Shown piece by piece: positions 26,479 to 35,562 of a stretch of 64,000 bases of DNA. The notes beneath the pieces are model-generated. The model searched no databases. It was not told where the DNA came from and was given only the letters and a program-made list of their open reading frames with translations. Position numbers and translations under genes: made by a program. The DNA lies in the NCBI RefSeq assembly GCF_010726245.1, contig NZ_AP022561.1, forward strand, positions 4,216,001 through 4,280,000. Reading direction: 5' to 3'. Numbering within the stretch: position 1 is the first letter of the stretch; each line of letters opens with the position of its first letter. Source of the stretch: Mycolicibacterium aichiense. GTDB lineage: Bacteria; Actinomycetota; Actinomycetes; Mycobacteriales; Mycobacteriaceae.

Positions 26479-26662
26479 CATACCTTGCCCAGGGCCCGGC
26501 CCGGATATGTCCGCACTGACGCCGCGGCTCATCGAGCCTGCGTCACGCGGTGTCCAACCTAGAGTCATCAGTTTTCGTCCGCGTGGTTTCAATCAACCCG
26601 GTGGTTGGGGCACTAACCGATGATCGAGTGCCCCAACGTGTTACACAGAGCCGTGCTCGCCG

Positions 26663-28213
26663 TCACGACCGGCCGATGCCCAGTCGACGGCGCCAGTCGT
26701 GCGCGCCCATCAGCCGGGTGAGCTTGGCGATGATCCTGGCCTTGGCCGGGATCACCGGGTACCACAGCAGCTCCGACTTCAGGGCGAACCGCTCCTCGAC
26801 CACTGATTGCTGCCGACAGTACTTCAGCACGCCGTGTGCACCACCGAACCGCGTTCCCAGTCCGGAGTTCTTCCAGCCCCCCATTGGTATCGGCATCTGG
26901 AATGTCGCCACCACTGCGTTGTTGACCGATACCGAACCCGCCTCGATCCGTCGCGAGAGGCGATCCGCCCTGGCGCGGTCGCGAGTCCACAGGCTGGAGC
27001 TGAGTCCATATTCGGAGTCGTTGGCCAGCGCGATCGCTTCGTCTTCGTTGCTGACCCGCATGATGGCGAGGGTCGGCCCGAAGGTCTCCTCGCGCATACA
27101 CGTCATGGTGTGGTCTACGTCGACCAGCACGGTGGGCTCGAAGAAGTTGCCCCCCGGACTGCGGTGACCTCCGGTCAGAACGCGCGCGCCCTTGGCCACC
27201 GCATCGGCGACGTGGTCGGCGACGATGTCGACCTGTGCCGATGTGACCATGGCGCCGATATCGCAGGCAAAGCTGCCTGGCTGGTCCATGCCTTGGCGCA
27301 GGGCGGCGACCTTCTCGGTCACCAGGGTCACGAAGCGGTCGTAGACGGGCGCCTCCACGTAGACGCGTTCCACACCAACACACGCCTGCCCGGAGTTCGT
27401 CATGCCGCCCCACACCGCACCGGCCGCGGCCCGCTCGATATCGGCGTCGGCGAGCACGATCAGCGCGTCCTTGCCGCCGAGTTCCAGGCTGCACGGGATG
27501 AGTCGTTGCGCGCAGCGCACGGCGATGGCCCTGCCGGTGCGCACCGACCCGGTGAACATCACCATGTCCGCCTGGTCCACAACGGCCGCACCGGTGGCCC
27601 CCGCGCCGTTGGCACATCCCAGCACCGGCGGAGCGCCTATCTCCTCGTTCCACCCACGCACGGCCTCGGTCCACGCCAACGGCGTCACCTCGGACGGCTT
27701 GCACAGGACGGCGGCACCGGCGACCAACGCTCCGACGACATCCATCATCGGGCTGGCCAGCGGTCCGTTCCACGGGGTGATGAGCCCGACGAGCTGATGT
27801 GGCCGAACCTGCACCCGCAGCCGGCGCACCTTGTTGGCGGCGCCCGCCGCCTTCACTGTCCGATCGGCCATGAACTTCTCACCGTTGGCCGTGAAGTAGT
27901 TGATGACGTCGATGGCTACGGCCATCTCCAAAGATGCATCAGCCCAGGACTTCCCAGTCTCCTGCTGGACCAGGGTCAGGATCCTGCGTTCGTTGTCGAG
28001 CAGCCAGTCCAGCCAGCGCAGCAGATGCACACTGCGGCCGCGGGGGCCGAGAGCTTCCCAAGCAGGCTGCGCTGACCGCAGCTGGCCGGCCAATGCAGCC
28101 ACCGCCGCTTCGTCCATTTCGGGCACGGCGCCCACGATGCGCCCATCTCCTGGGCACCGAACCGTGATGGTGGTTCGCGGATCGAGCGCGGAGGCAGTGC
28201 TGGTTTCGTTCAT
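26663..28213 (-). CDS. Aldehyde dehydrogenase
   Basis: This 516-residue NAD(P)-dependent aldehyde dehydrogenase has the family catalytic features. Cofactor loop FTGSVRTGRAI, general base in LELGGKDALIV, nucleophile Cys in NSGQACVGVER and EETFGPTLAIM are all present. About 40 residues extend beyond the usual end (FALKSELLWYPVIPAKARII), as in GabD2-like mycobacterial members. It would oxidise an aldehyde intermediate, probably from the neighbouring Rieske/P450 oxygenases. ATG at MNETST is chosen; an in-frame GTG 12 codons upstream would overlap the regulatory site. It is divergent from the ferredoxin gene, with two 17-bp operators between. Confidence 0.9.
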   Translation of the reverse strand: MNETSTASALDPRTTITVRCPGDGRIVGAVPEMDEAAVAALAGQLRSAQPAWEALGPRGRSVHLLRWLDWLLDNERRILTLVQQETGKSWADASLEMAVAIDVINYFTANGEKFMADRTVKAAGAANKVRRLRVQVRPHQLVGLITPWNGPLASPMMDVVGALVAGAAVLCKPSEVTPLAWTEAVRGWNEEIGAPPVLGCANGAGATGAAVVDQADMVMFTGSVRTGRAIAVRCAQRLIPCSLELGGKDALIVLADADIERAAAGAVWGGMTNSGQACVGVERVYVEAPVYDRFVTLVTEKVAALRQGMDQPGSFACDIGAMVTSAQVDIVADHVADAVAKGARVLTGGHRSPGGNFFEPTVLVDVDHTMTCMREETFGPTLAIMRVSNEDEAIALANDSEYGLSSSLWTRDRARADRLSRRIEAGSVSVNNAVVATFQMPIPMGGWKNSGLGTRFGGAHGVLKYCRQQSVVEERFALKSELLWYPVIPAKARIIAKLTRLMGAHDWRRRLGIGRS

Positions 28214-28249
28214 GAAAAGTACTTTTCCCTTCGGTGGCCGACGCACCAT

Positions 28250-28557
<308 letters not shown>

Positions 28558-28621
28558 ACGTCCCGGGCCCCGATCCGCCCGAGCGACGCCCCCTCCGAGA
28601 GATGCTGCCGCCAAGATCCCT

Positions 28622-28659
28622 GTCCCCGGCAATGGGAAACGTCCCCGGCAATGGGAAAC
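28622..28659. repeat. 19-bp tandem duplication
   Basis: GTCCCCGGCAATGGGAAAC occurs at 28622-28640 and again, identical, at 28641-28659. It lies in the gap between the ferredoxin and Rieske genes, upstream of the Rieske promoter. A recent slippage event is likely; a function is not evident. Confidence 0.9.
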
Positions 28660-28702
28660 ATGGCGGTATCGCCGAGGCGGTGCATCAACGGACAGTTCTT
28701 GA

Positions 28703-28731
28703 TTGACGTCTCATACCTATCGGCGTAAGGT
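28703..28731 (+). promoter_or_regulatory. Rieske-operon promoter with operator C
   Basis: TTGACG (28703-28708), a 17-base spacer and TAAGGT (28726-28731) form a good sigma-A-type promoter. The operator ACCTATCGGCGTAAGGT (28715-28731) covers the spacer end and the whole -10, so a bound repressor would block RNA polymerase. The surrounding 38 bases (28696-28733) are repeated with two changes upstream of the SDR gene at 35563. Confidence 0.8.
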
Positions 28732-28872
28732 TTTTTGGCATCGGCGGCGCGGGTCGCGGGTCGGTTCCGGCCACCGTAGACACGACGCGCTTCCGGGCAG
28801 GATTGCGAACCTGCAGGTTCCCAGTGACGCTCAGTGGCCGGTCAATTCACCGCTCAGTAGTAAAGGCAGATC

Positions 28873-30051
28873 ATGACGACATCGCTCCCCAGGCAAGACC
28901 GCATCCGCCGAGCACTTGAGCTGTTGCGTAACGAGACCACCGACAAATTCGACGACGTCGTCCCGTTCACTGCCGAAGAGTTCACCGACCCGGTTCTGGC
29001 CCAGCAGGAACGTGACCACATCTTCGGCCGGGTTCCATCAATCGTCGCGCACGGGTCTGAGCTCGCTAAACCGTTCGATTTCCTGACGGTGCAGATGCCG
29101 CGCAACAACGTCATCGTGGTCCGGCAGCGCGACGGTGGCATCAAGGCGTTCGTCAATCTGTGTCGGCACCGCGGGGCCATGCTTGAAGACTCCGAGAAGG
29201 GCCGTTGCCGGTTCTTCTCGTGCCAGTATCACCGGTGGTCATATGATCCCGATGGCTCACTGCGAATGATCACTCGTGACAACACTTTCGGCGAGGTGGA
29301 CCGGAAGGAACGCGGGCTCATCGAATTGCCGTGCGAGGAGCGTCACGGCTTCATCTGGCTGGTCGACAATGCGCACGCGACCATCGATGTCGCGGATTGG
29401 CTGGGTCCGGACATGGATGCCATCCTGGCCGGCTACCGCCTCGACGAACTGCACTGTGTCCGCTCGGCAGGTTTCGATGAGCCGACGAACTGGAAGATCA
29501 TGCAGGACGCCTTTCTGGACGGCTACCACATCCAGTACGCCCATCCCAACACTGCAGGCAAGATCATCCACACCAATGTGATGGCGTTCGAGGACTTCGG
29601 CCGGCACTGCCGCTTCATCGCGCCGCGCAAATCCATCGACCGTTGGCTGGAAGAGGATCCGGGCGAGGAGAATCTGGACCGCTACGTCACCGAGACGCAC
29701 TTCTTGCTGCCCAACAGCACCCTGCTGCGGCAGCCGGATCATTTCCAGCTCTTGACGTTCCGTCCGGACATCAGCGACCCCGCCAAATCTCGGATGGAGC
29801 AGCGCCTGATAGTACCGCCGGTCGAGCGGTCCGGGATGACCGAAGAGCACTGGAACAAGGTCTGGGACAAGAACTGGCAGATCCTGCTGGCCGTCCTGCA
29901 CAACGAGGATTTCCCCCTGCTGCGTAACTCCCAGCGTGGAATGGCCAGTGCTGATGCCGGAGACATGTTGCTGGGCCGCAACGAGACCGCCAACCAAGTG
30001 TTCCGCCGCGAGACAAAGAAGCTGCTGGCCGAAGGTACGGTCGAGTCCTGA
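28873..30051 (+). CDS. Rieske oxygenase alpha subunit of the catabolic cluster
   Basis: This 392-residue oxygenase has the Rieske motifs CRHRG (Cys97, His99) and CQYHRW (Cys117, His120) and the iron-site motif DGYHIQYAHP (His219, His224). It differs from KshA, which has a CPFHDW-type second motif, so steroid 9-hydroxylation is not supported. The ferredoxin 316 bases upstream and the FprB-like reductase in the same cluster could supply electrons. It heads a tightly packed operon with GNAT, DUF35 and thiolase-like genes and is under operator C. Confidence 0.93.
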   Translation: MTTSLPRQDRIRRALELLRNETTDKFDDVVPFTAEEFTDPVLAQQERDHIFGRVPSIVAHGSELAKPFDFLTVQMPRNNVIVVRQRDGGIKAFVNLCRHRGAMLEDSEKGRCRFFSCQYHRWSYDPDGSLRMITRDNTFGEVDRKERGLIELPCEERHGFIWLVDNAHATIDVADWLGPDMDAILAGYRLDELHCVRSAGFDEPTNWKIMQDAFLDGYHIQYAHPNTAGKIIHTNVMAFEDFGRHCRFIAPRKSIDRWLEEDPGEENLDRYVTETHFLLPNSTLLRQPDHFQLLTFRPDISDPAKSRMEQRLIVPPVERSGMTEEHWNKVWDKNWQILLAVLHNEDFPLLRNSQRGMASADAGDMLLGRNETANQVFRRETKKLLAEGTVES

Positions 30052-30055
30052 CCAG

Positions 30056-30955
30056 ATGATCAAATACGAATGGCGGGACACGCTGAGCGACGACGAGTCG
30101 ACCCAACTGGCCGACCTGTTACGCCGTGCAGCCGACTACGACGCCGAACCCGAATACACCACCATCGAATTCGCCGACATCGCCGGCGCGATGGCGAGCA
30201 GCGATCCCCGATACCGGCACCTGCTGGTGTGGATGCTGCCCTACGCCACAGCACTGGGAGCCGCCGATCACCCCGAGCGCATCGCCGGCGTGATCCGTCT
30301 GACGGTCAATGACGACGGCACCGCGGAAGCATCCGGCGTGGTCGATCCGCAACTGCGTTCGATCGGCATCATGACTCTGCTCTTCGAGCGGATCGGGCTG
30401 GACACCTCGGGACCGCAGGGGTGGCAGGGCACCGGTGCGCACATTGTCACGGCCTGGGCAAAGGGAAACCACCCCGCCTCCGGCCGGATCAGTAACCGGT
30501 TCCTGATTGCCCGCACCCGGCGGGTATGGAAGTTGGTCAGACCCACAGCCTCGGTCAACGAGGCCGCCGGAGCTCCTGTGCTGGAACCGATCTCGACGAC
30601 CGCCCTCGCCGAATACCCGTGGGCATCGACGCTGATCGAGACCGCCGGACCCCATCATGCGCTTCGGGAGAGCGGCCGCGTCATCGGCGCCGTCGGCATG
30701 GACTTCACCGCGGTGGAATCAGAGGAGTTTGGCCGCTGCGCGACCGTGCGAGCACTGGCCGCCACGCCCCAGGCGGACGCCAACTCCCGCAGGCGCCTGC
30801 TCAACGGAGCCGCGGCTCTCGCCCACGAAGCCGGCCTCACCGGGCTTGTGATCCACGTCGACTCCGACGACGCCGCCTGGGTGAATGTCTGCCGGCTGGT
30901 CAACTTCCAGCACGACCGCACCGACGTGCTCCTACAACTCGGAGGCCACCGATGA
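30056..30955 (+). CDS. GNAT-fold protein with two acetyltransferase-like halves
   Basis: This 299-residue protein shows two GNAT-like halves reminiscent of mycothiol synthase MshD. In the first half SGVVDPQLRSIGIMTLLFERI (about residues 99-119, split here) resembles the acetyl-CoA loop. In the second, VRALAATPQADANSRRRLLNGAA is a more degenerate version. The Gly-rich R-x-x-G-x-G/A CoA loop is complete in neither half, so activity is uncertain. It starts 4 bases after the Rieske stop and overlaps the DUF35 gene by 4 (ATGA), so it belongs to the same operon. The acylated substrate is unknown. Confidence 0.7.
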   Translation: MIKYEWRDTLSDDESTQLADLLRRAADYDAEPEYTTIEFADIAGAMASSDPRYRHLLVWMLPYATALGAADHPERIAGVIRLTVNDDGTAEASGVVDPQLRSIGIMTLLFERIGLDTSGPQGWQGTGAHIVTAWAKGNHPASGRISNRFLIARTRRVWKLVRPTASVNEAAGAPVLEPISTTALAEYPWASTLIETAGPHHALRESGRVIGAVGMDFTAVESEEFGRCATVRALAATPQADANSRRRLLNGAAALAHEAGLTGLVIHVDSDDAAWVNVCRLVNFQHDRTDVLLQLGGHR

Positions 30956-31707
30956 GCGTCGAACTCGAGTCGCTGCCCGCCGGCCTTGCCGCGACCGTCG
31001 AAGCTCACGGAAAGGCCGTGGCCGCCGGCGACAACCGAGCGGTGCTCGCCGATTTTCTGCCCGACCGTATCGGGCAACTCATCGCCTCGGCCGATGTCCC
31101 CACGCCGCTCAAGAGCGCTGAGGTGCGCACCATCACCGACGTCGGCGACGGCCGCTACGACGCCGTCATCCGGTACCGCAAGCCCGATGACGAATGGTTC
31201 GAATTGCGCAGCCGCTGGGTGCGATTCGAGGACGGTAGCTGGCGGGTGCTCAGCGTGCGCAACATCCCCGCCACCGCACCCTGGATGGACATCACTGGGC
31301 CGGGTGCGGACGGCTTGGACGCCCCGCACTGGGACGCGCTTCGCGAAGGCGAGCTCAAGATCCAGCGCTGTGGGGAATGCCGCCGCTGGATCTGGTCGCC
31401 GCGTCCCATCTGCCCGTCCTGCCATTCGATGGACACCCGATGGGAGGTCGTCGCACCGGTCGGCACCGTCTACTCCTGGACCCGCACCTGGCAGCCGTTC
31501 ACCCCGGAGAGCACCGGTCACCTGCCCTACGTCGTAGTCCTCGTCGAGTTGCCGGGTGCCGATGGAGCGCGGGTGGTCGGCGTCCTCGCTGATGCCGACG
31601 GCATCACCCCCACCATCGGAGCGCCGGTACGCGGCGACATCGAGCCGCCACCCGACGAACAGCACTGGCCCCTGCTGCGCTGGCACCTGGAGAACCCACT
31701 GTCATGA
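30952..31707 (+). CDS. DUF35 OB-fold/zinc-ribbon protein with SnoaL-like N-terminus
   Basis: This 251-residue protein has two regions. Residues 1-105 resemble a SnoaL/DUF4440-like cone domain (RYRKPDDEWFELRSRW). Residues 115-251 form a DUF35 module: a zinc ribbon with Cys140, Cys143, Cys154 and Cys157 (CGEC, CPSC) followed by an OB-fold (GTVYSWTRTWQPF). DUF35 proteins pair with thiolase-like partners, as ChsH2 does with Ltp2 in steroid side-chain retro-aldol cleavage. It overlaps the thiolase-like gene by 4 bases, fitting such a complex. ATG overlaps the GNAT stop. Confidence 0.85.
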   Translation: MSVELESLPAGLAATVEAHGKAVAAGDNRAVLADFLPDRIGQLIASADVPTPLKSAEVRTITDVGDGRYDAVIRYRKPDDEWFELRSRWVRFEDGSWRVLSVRNIPATAPWMDITGPGADGLDAPHWDALREGELKIQRCGECRRWIWSPRPICPSCHSMDTRWEVVAPVGTVYSWTRTWQPFTPESTGHLPYVVVLVELPGADGARVVGVLADADGITPTIGAPVRGDIEPPPDEQHWPLLRWHLENPLS

Positions 31708-32867
31708 GTTTCCGCGGATCCACCGCCGTCGTCGGCACCGGCTCGACCGGCTACTACAAGCGCGGCACCAGCCCTCTGACATCGGCGCAACTGATACTCA
31801 CGGCGATCCTGCGGGCATGCGAGGACGCCGGCGCCGATCCTCGCAGCATCGACGGCTTCGTCTCCTACGGAGGCGACTCCAGTGAGGGCCTCGCCATCGG
31901 CGCTGCGCTGGGCGTGCGCGAGGTTCGTTGGTCCACCGAAGTGTGGGGCGGCGGGGGCGGCGGTATCGCCGCCGCTGTCAACTGCGCCGCCGCCGCCGTT
32001 TACAGCGGTCAGGCCGACTGCGTCGCGGTCTACCGCGGCCTGTCTGAGGGCACCGACGGACGCCGGGCGTTCGCCAAGGGTCACATCGGATCGCTGTACA
32101 CCGCACACGGCGTGCTCGCGCCGGCCCAAATATGCGCGCTGCGCACACAGCGTCTACTCGAAGTCGACCGCGTCCCCCGCTCGGCTATGGAAGCGATCTC
32201 ACTGACCGGTTATCACCACGCGCAGAACAATCCTGACGCCGTGGCGTACGGCCATCCCGTCGACCACACCCGCTACGAGAACAGCCGCTGGATCTCCGAA
32301 CCGCTGCACCTGTTCGACTGCTCACGTGAGAATGACGGCGCTGCAGCGGTTCTCGTGGTCAGTGCGGAACGGTCCGGGGACTACCGCGGCGTGCCCGCTC
32401 TTATCCTGTCCGGGGTGCAGGGCGCCGCCGCCGGCTGGAGCGAATCGGTGGAGAATGAGACCGACTACAGCACTGCGGGTTTCCATCCTGCGATGGTGGC
32501 CAGGCTGTGGGCCGGTGCCGGAATCGGACCCGGTGATGTCGACGTGGCACAGGTCTACGAGAACTTCACTGGACCGGCCGTCGCTTCGATCATCGACCAT
32601 GGCCTGTCTCCCGGCGGACCCGCGGCCGGGGAATTCCTCACCGTCGAAAACCTGACTGTCGAAACCGGTACACTCCCGATCAATACCGCTGGCGGCAACA
32701 TTGCAGAAGGTTTCGTACATGGCATCGGCCTGGTAGTGGAGGCAGTACGTCAGATCCGCGGCGGATCTCCGAACCCGGTTGCCGGCGCGGACATCTCACT
32801 GCTGATCGGCGGCCCGATGGCCCCCCTGGTGAGTTCGACAGTCTTCGGGTCCCCGGCGACAGCCTGA
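31704..32867 (+). CDS. Thiolase-like/lipid-transfer (Ltp2-like) protein
   Basis: This 387-residue thiolase-superfamily protein opens with STAVVGTGSTGYYKRG and contains AQVYENFTGPAVASII (catalytic-domain region) and NTAGGNIAEGFVHGIGLVVEAVRQI. The usual thiolase nucleophile Cys position reads WGGGGGG instead, so it is not a canonical beta-ketothiolase. This is the pattern of the non-thiolytic lipid-transfer group to which Ltp2 aldolases belong. Directly downstream of the DUF35 gene with ATGA overlap, it probably forms an aldolase-type complex with it. Substrate inferred to be a CoA thioester. Confidence 0.85.
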   Translation: MSFRGSTAVVGTGSTGYYKRGTSPLTSAQLILTAILRACEDAGADPRSIDGFVSYGGDSSEGLAIGAALGVREVRWSTEVWGGGGGGIAAAVNCAAAAVYSGQADCVAVYRGLSEGTDGRRAFAKGHIGSLYTAHGVLAPAQICALRTQRLLEVDRVPRSAMEAISLTGYHHAQNNPDAVAYGHPVDHTRYENSRWISEPLHLFDCSRENDGAAAVLVVSAERSGDYRGVPALILSGVQGAAAGWSESVENETDYSTAGFHPAMVARLWAGAGIGPGDVDVAQVYENFTGPAVASIIDHGLSPGGPAAGEFLTVENLTVETGTLPINTAGGNIAEGFVHGIGLVVEAVRQIRGGSPNPVAGADISLLIGGPMAPLVSSTVFGSPATA

Positions 32868-32896
32868 CCCGGTCTCAGCCTGGAAACGAGGAGCAG

Positions 32897-34411
32897 ATGG
32901 CAGCGAGCGTCGGGTCCGCCCTGAACTGGTGGGCCAGAACCAAAGGCGACGAAACCGCCCTCATTGTTGCCGAGGACCGGTTGACCTTCCACGAGCTGCA
33001 CGACTGGTCGAGCCGGTTGGCTCGGCGACTCTCCGAGGACGGCGTCAAACCCGGCGATCGGGTCGGATTGCTGAGCGCCAATGCTCTGGCCTGGCCGGTG
33101 GCGGCACTGGCCATCATGAAGAGCGGTGCGGTGCTGGTACCGCTGAACGCTCGGCTCAAGCCGGCCGAGATCCGCAAGATCGCCGACGACGCCGGGCTGA
33201 GCTTGATCCTGGCCGGCAACGCTCACGTGGCCGCTGCGCAGGCTGCCCGCCCCGGCGGCCACGAGTTCGGGGTGGTGGACTTCGACATCGTCGAGGCCGA
33301 ACGCACCGGCGAACCCGACGACTTCAGGATCGACCGCGCCCCAGAGGACGCCATTGCCGTCATCTTCACCAGCGGATCGACCGGCCTGTCCAAGGGCGTC
33401 ATCCTCACCAACGCCGGTCTGCTGTCCATCGTGCTGGAGAACACGCTCACCCAGGACGGCTTCCGTCCCGGTACGGTGACCCTGCTGGTTCTCCCCCTGG
33501 CGTTCACGCCAGGTCTGGTCTACGGCCTGTTGATGACCACCGTGCTCGGCGGGACGCTCATCGTGGAACCGGAACTGAACCCCTCGCGAGCGGTTGGCCT
33601 CATCGAACGCCACGGTGTCCGAGCACTTTTCGGCGTACCGCTGATCTTCGAAGCGATGGCGAAGACACCCGAATTCACCGAAGCAGATCTGAGCTCGCTA
33701 CAAACTGCGATCGTCGGAGGCGCCGCGGTGCCGGTGGAACTGCTCGGCAGGTGGGCTGACAAGGGCGTGTTACTTCGCCAGATCTACGGAATGACCGAAG
33801 CCGGCGGGGTGGCCACCGCGACGCTGCGCCATGAGGCGCTCGAGCACCCGGGCTCCTGCGGCATCGGGTCGATCTTCACGGATGTGCGGGTCATGGGCGA
33901 GGACGGAGAGCTTCGTGGTCCCGGCGAGCAGGGCGAGATCGTGGTGCGCGGCCCCCTGGTGACTCCGGGCTACTGGGACGACCCCACGTCTACGGCACAG
34001 GCCATTCGGGACGGCTGGTTACACAGCGGGGATCTCGGAGTCGCCGACGAGTCGGGCCGAATCACTTTCGTCGACCGCATGAAGGATCTGATCATCTCGG
34101 GCGGGATCAACATCTCGCCCGTCGAACTCGAATCGGCTATCGGCACCCTCGACGGAGTCGACGAGGTCGCAGTCATCGCCGCCAGTGATGCCCGGTTCGG
34201 CGAGACCCCGGCCGCCATCATCACCGGCACCGTGGCCAGCCAGGAGGCGGTCATCGCGCACTGCGAAACCCTGCTGTCGGATTACAAGATCCCGCGTTAT
34301 GTGGTGCTTCGCGATCAGCCGCTGCCCCGCCTGCCGAGCGGCAAGCTAGACAAGCGGGCCATCCGCGCGGAATATCACGATGTCCCGGAACGGTTTCCGC
34401 GCGCCCGCTGA
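32897..34411 (+). CDS. Acyl-CoA synthetase (AMP-binding), first copy
   Basis: This 504-residue adenylate-forming ligase activates a carboxylic acid to its CoA thioester. The ATP motif FTSGSTGLSKGV covers 157-168. IYGMTEAGG, the HSGDLGV motif, DRMKDLIISGGINISPVE (hinge) and catalytic Lys483 in LPSGKLDK are all intact. GAGGAG precedes the ATG by 6 bases. It follows the thiolase-like gene by 29 bases, so it is probably the last gene of the Rieske operon. It is convergent with the first SDR. Confidence 0.93.
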   Translation: MAASVGSALNWWARTKGDETALIVAEDRLTFHELHDWSSRLARRLSEDGVKPGDRVGLLSANALAWPVAALAIMKSGAVLVPLNARLKPAEIRKIADDAGLSLILAGNAHVAAAQAARPGGHEFGVVDFDIVEAERTGEPDDFRIDRAPEDAIAVIFTSGSTGLSKGVILTNAGLLSIVLENTLTQDGFRPGTVTLLVLPLAFTPGLVYGLLMTTVLGGTLIVEPELNPSRAVGLIERHGVRALFGVPLIFEAMAKTPEFTEADLSSLQTAIVGGAAVPVELLGRWADKGVLLRQIYGMTEAGGVATATLRHEALEHPGSCGIGSIFTDVRVMGEDGELRGPGEQGEIVVRGPLVTPGYWDDPTSTAQAIRDGWLHSGDLGVADESGRITFVDRMKDLIISGGINISPVELESAIGTLDGVDEVAVIAASDARFGETPAAIITGTVASQEAVIAHCETLLSDYKIPRYVVLRDQPLPRLPSGKLDKRAIRAEYHDVPERFPRAR

Positions 34412-34431
34412 CTGGCTTGCCGACAGATCGA

Positions 34432-35223
34432 TCAATGCCCCGACGTGCCGCCGTCGACGGCCAGCGTCGATCCGGTCACATAGCTCGATGCCCGGCTGGC
34501 GAGAAAGAGCACGGCAGCGTCGATCTCACGTTGCGTACCCACCCGCCCCATCGGACAGGCGGCGAGGAACCGTGCCAGTGTCTCCTCGGACATCTCACCG
34601 ATCATGTCGGTCTCGACGAAGCCGGGCGCAATCGCATTGACCCGGATGCCCTTTCGCGCTGACCACTGGTTTGCGAGATCACGAGTCAGCCCGATCAGTC
34701 CCGCCTTGCTTGCGGTGTACGCCGCCTGCGGGAGGATGGACTTCACCAGACCCAGCATGCTCGACACATTCACGATGCTGGCGCCGGGCTGCATGACGCG
34801 CGCGCACGCCTGCGCCGCCCAGTAAGCGCCCATCAGATTCACCTCGATCACCGCCTGAAAGTCCTGCGGCCGTTCCGAAGTCGCCGGCGCGACGTGCGAG
34901 ACACCGGCATTGTTCACCAGCACGTCCACCCGTCCGAACTCCGCGAGTGCGGCCTCGGCCAATTCTGCGCACGCGTCGGGCTGTGTGACGTCGGTGGGGA
35001 CCACCAGGCAAGACCGACCCGTCGCGCGAACGGTCGCGGCGGTCGTATCGAGCTGTACCCGGCGCCGGCCCGCGACGACGATATCCGCCCCTGCCTCGGC
35101 CAGCGCTCGGGCGAATCCCGCACCGAGTCCGCTACCGGCCCCGGTCACAATCGCCACCGAACCCGCAAGGCCATACAGGTCGAGTATCGACTCGATCGGT
35201 TCAGGTGTGGTCGTCGATGACAC
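34432..35223 (-). CDS. Short-chain dehydrogenase/reductase, first copy
   Basis: This 263-residue classical SDR has the cofactor motif TGAGSGLG (27-34), NNAG (104-107) and the Ser154-Tyr169-Lys173 catalytic set in YTASK. The presence of GRRR after the second strand suggests NADP preference. It would interconvert an alcohol and a ketone in the degradation path. It is convergent with the acyl-CoA synthetase gene (20 bases apart). Operator H lies 69 bases upstream of its ATG, suggesting co-regulation with the cluster. Confidence 0.92.
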   Translation of the reverse strand: MSSTTTPEPIESILDLYGLAGSVAIVTGAGSGLGAGFARALAEAGADIVVAGRRRVQLDTTAATVRATGRSCLVVPTDVTQPDACAELAEAALAEFGRVDVLVNNAGVSHVAPATSERPQDFQAVIEVNLMGAYWAAQACARVMQPGASIVNVSSMLGLVKSILPQAAYTASKAGLIGLTRDLANQWSARKGIRVNAIAPGFVETDMIGEMSEETLARFLAACPMGRVGTQREIDAAVLFLASRASSYVTGSTLAVDGGTSGH

Positions 35224-35291
35224 CGCATCGTCCTTCTGGTTGTCGCGAAATGAAGAGCAGGCCGAACGGGACAGTCGTCCTTCGCGGATTA

Positions 35292-35308
35292 ATCTAATGG
35301 AGTTAGCC
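35292..35308. promoter_or_regulatory. 17-bp operator H (first SDR)
   Basis: ATCTAATGGAGTTAGCC fits the CTA-N7-TAG core of the cluster consensus but deviates in the last two bases. On the minus strand TAGATT (35291-35296) is a -10-like box pointing at the SDR gene. No good -35 was found. Confidence 0.5.
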
Positions 35309-35443
35309 TAGTCGGGTACGAGGACGCGACACACAGGCCGGTACCACCGCAACCGTTCAGGGCGGTCCGCACGCATCGCCGATCCACCGCATACCTCGCT
35401 CAGCTGCGACAACGCCGCTTATTTATCGTCTGACATTTCTTGA

Positions 35444-35472
35444 TTGACGTCTCATATCTACCGGCGTAAGGT
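35444..35472 (+). promoter_or_regulatory. SDR/P450-operon promoter with operator D
   Basis: TTGACG (35444-35449), 17-base spacer, TAAGGT (35467-35472), with operator ATCTACCGGCGTAAGGT at 35456-35472 overlying the -10. The block 35437-35474 is nearly identical (two changes in 38) to the Rieske-operon promoter at 28696-28733, a strong sign of shared control. Confidence 0.8.
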
Positions 35473-35562
35473 TTGGCCGACCGGTGTCTCACGTCACAGT
35501 CTCACTACGTTGTGGAGCGCCCCGCAAAGCGCAGGATCCGCGGGGCTCAACCGAGGAGGATC

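Noticed and set aside
26807-28075. 422-residue plus-strand frame opposite the aldehyde dehydrogenase
   Set aside because: Composition rich in His/Arg/Gly and no motif; antisense of a clear enzyme.
28873-30051. Identification of the Rieske protein as KshA (3-ketosteroid 9-hydroxylase)
   Set aside because: The second Rieske motif is CQYHRW and neighbouring sequence differs from KshA; only the general family is supported.
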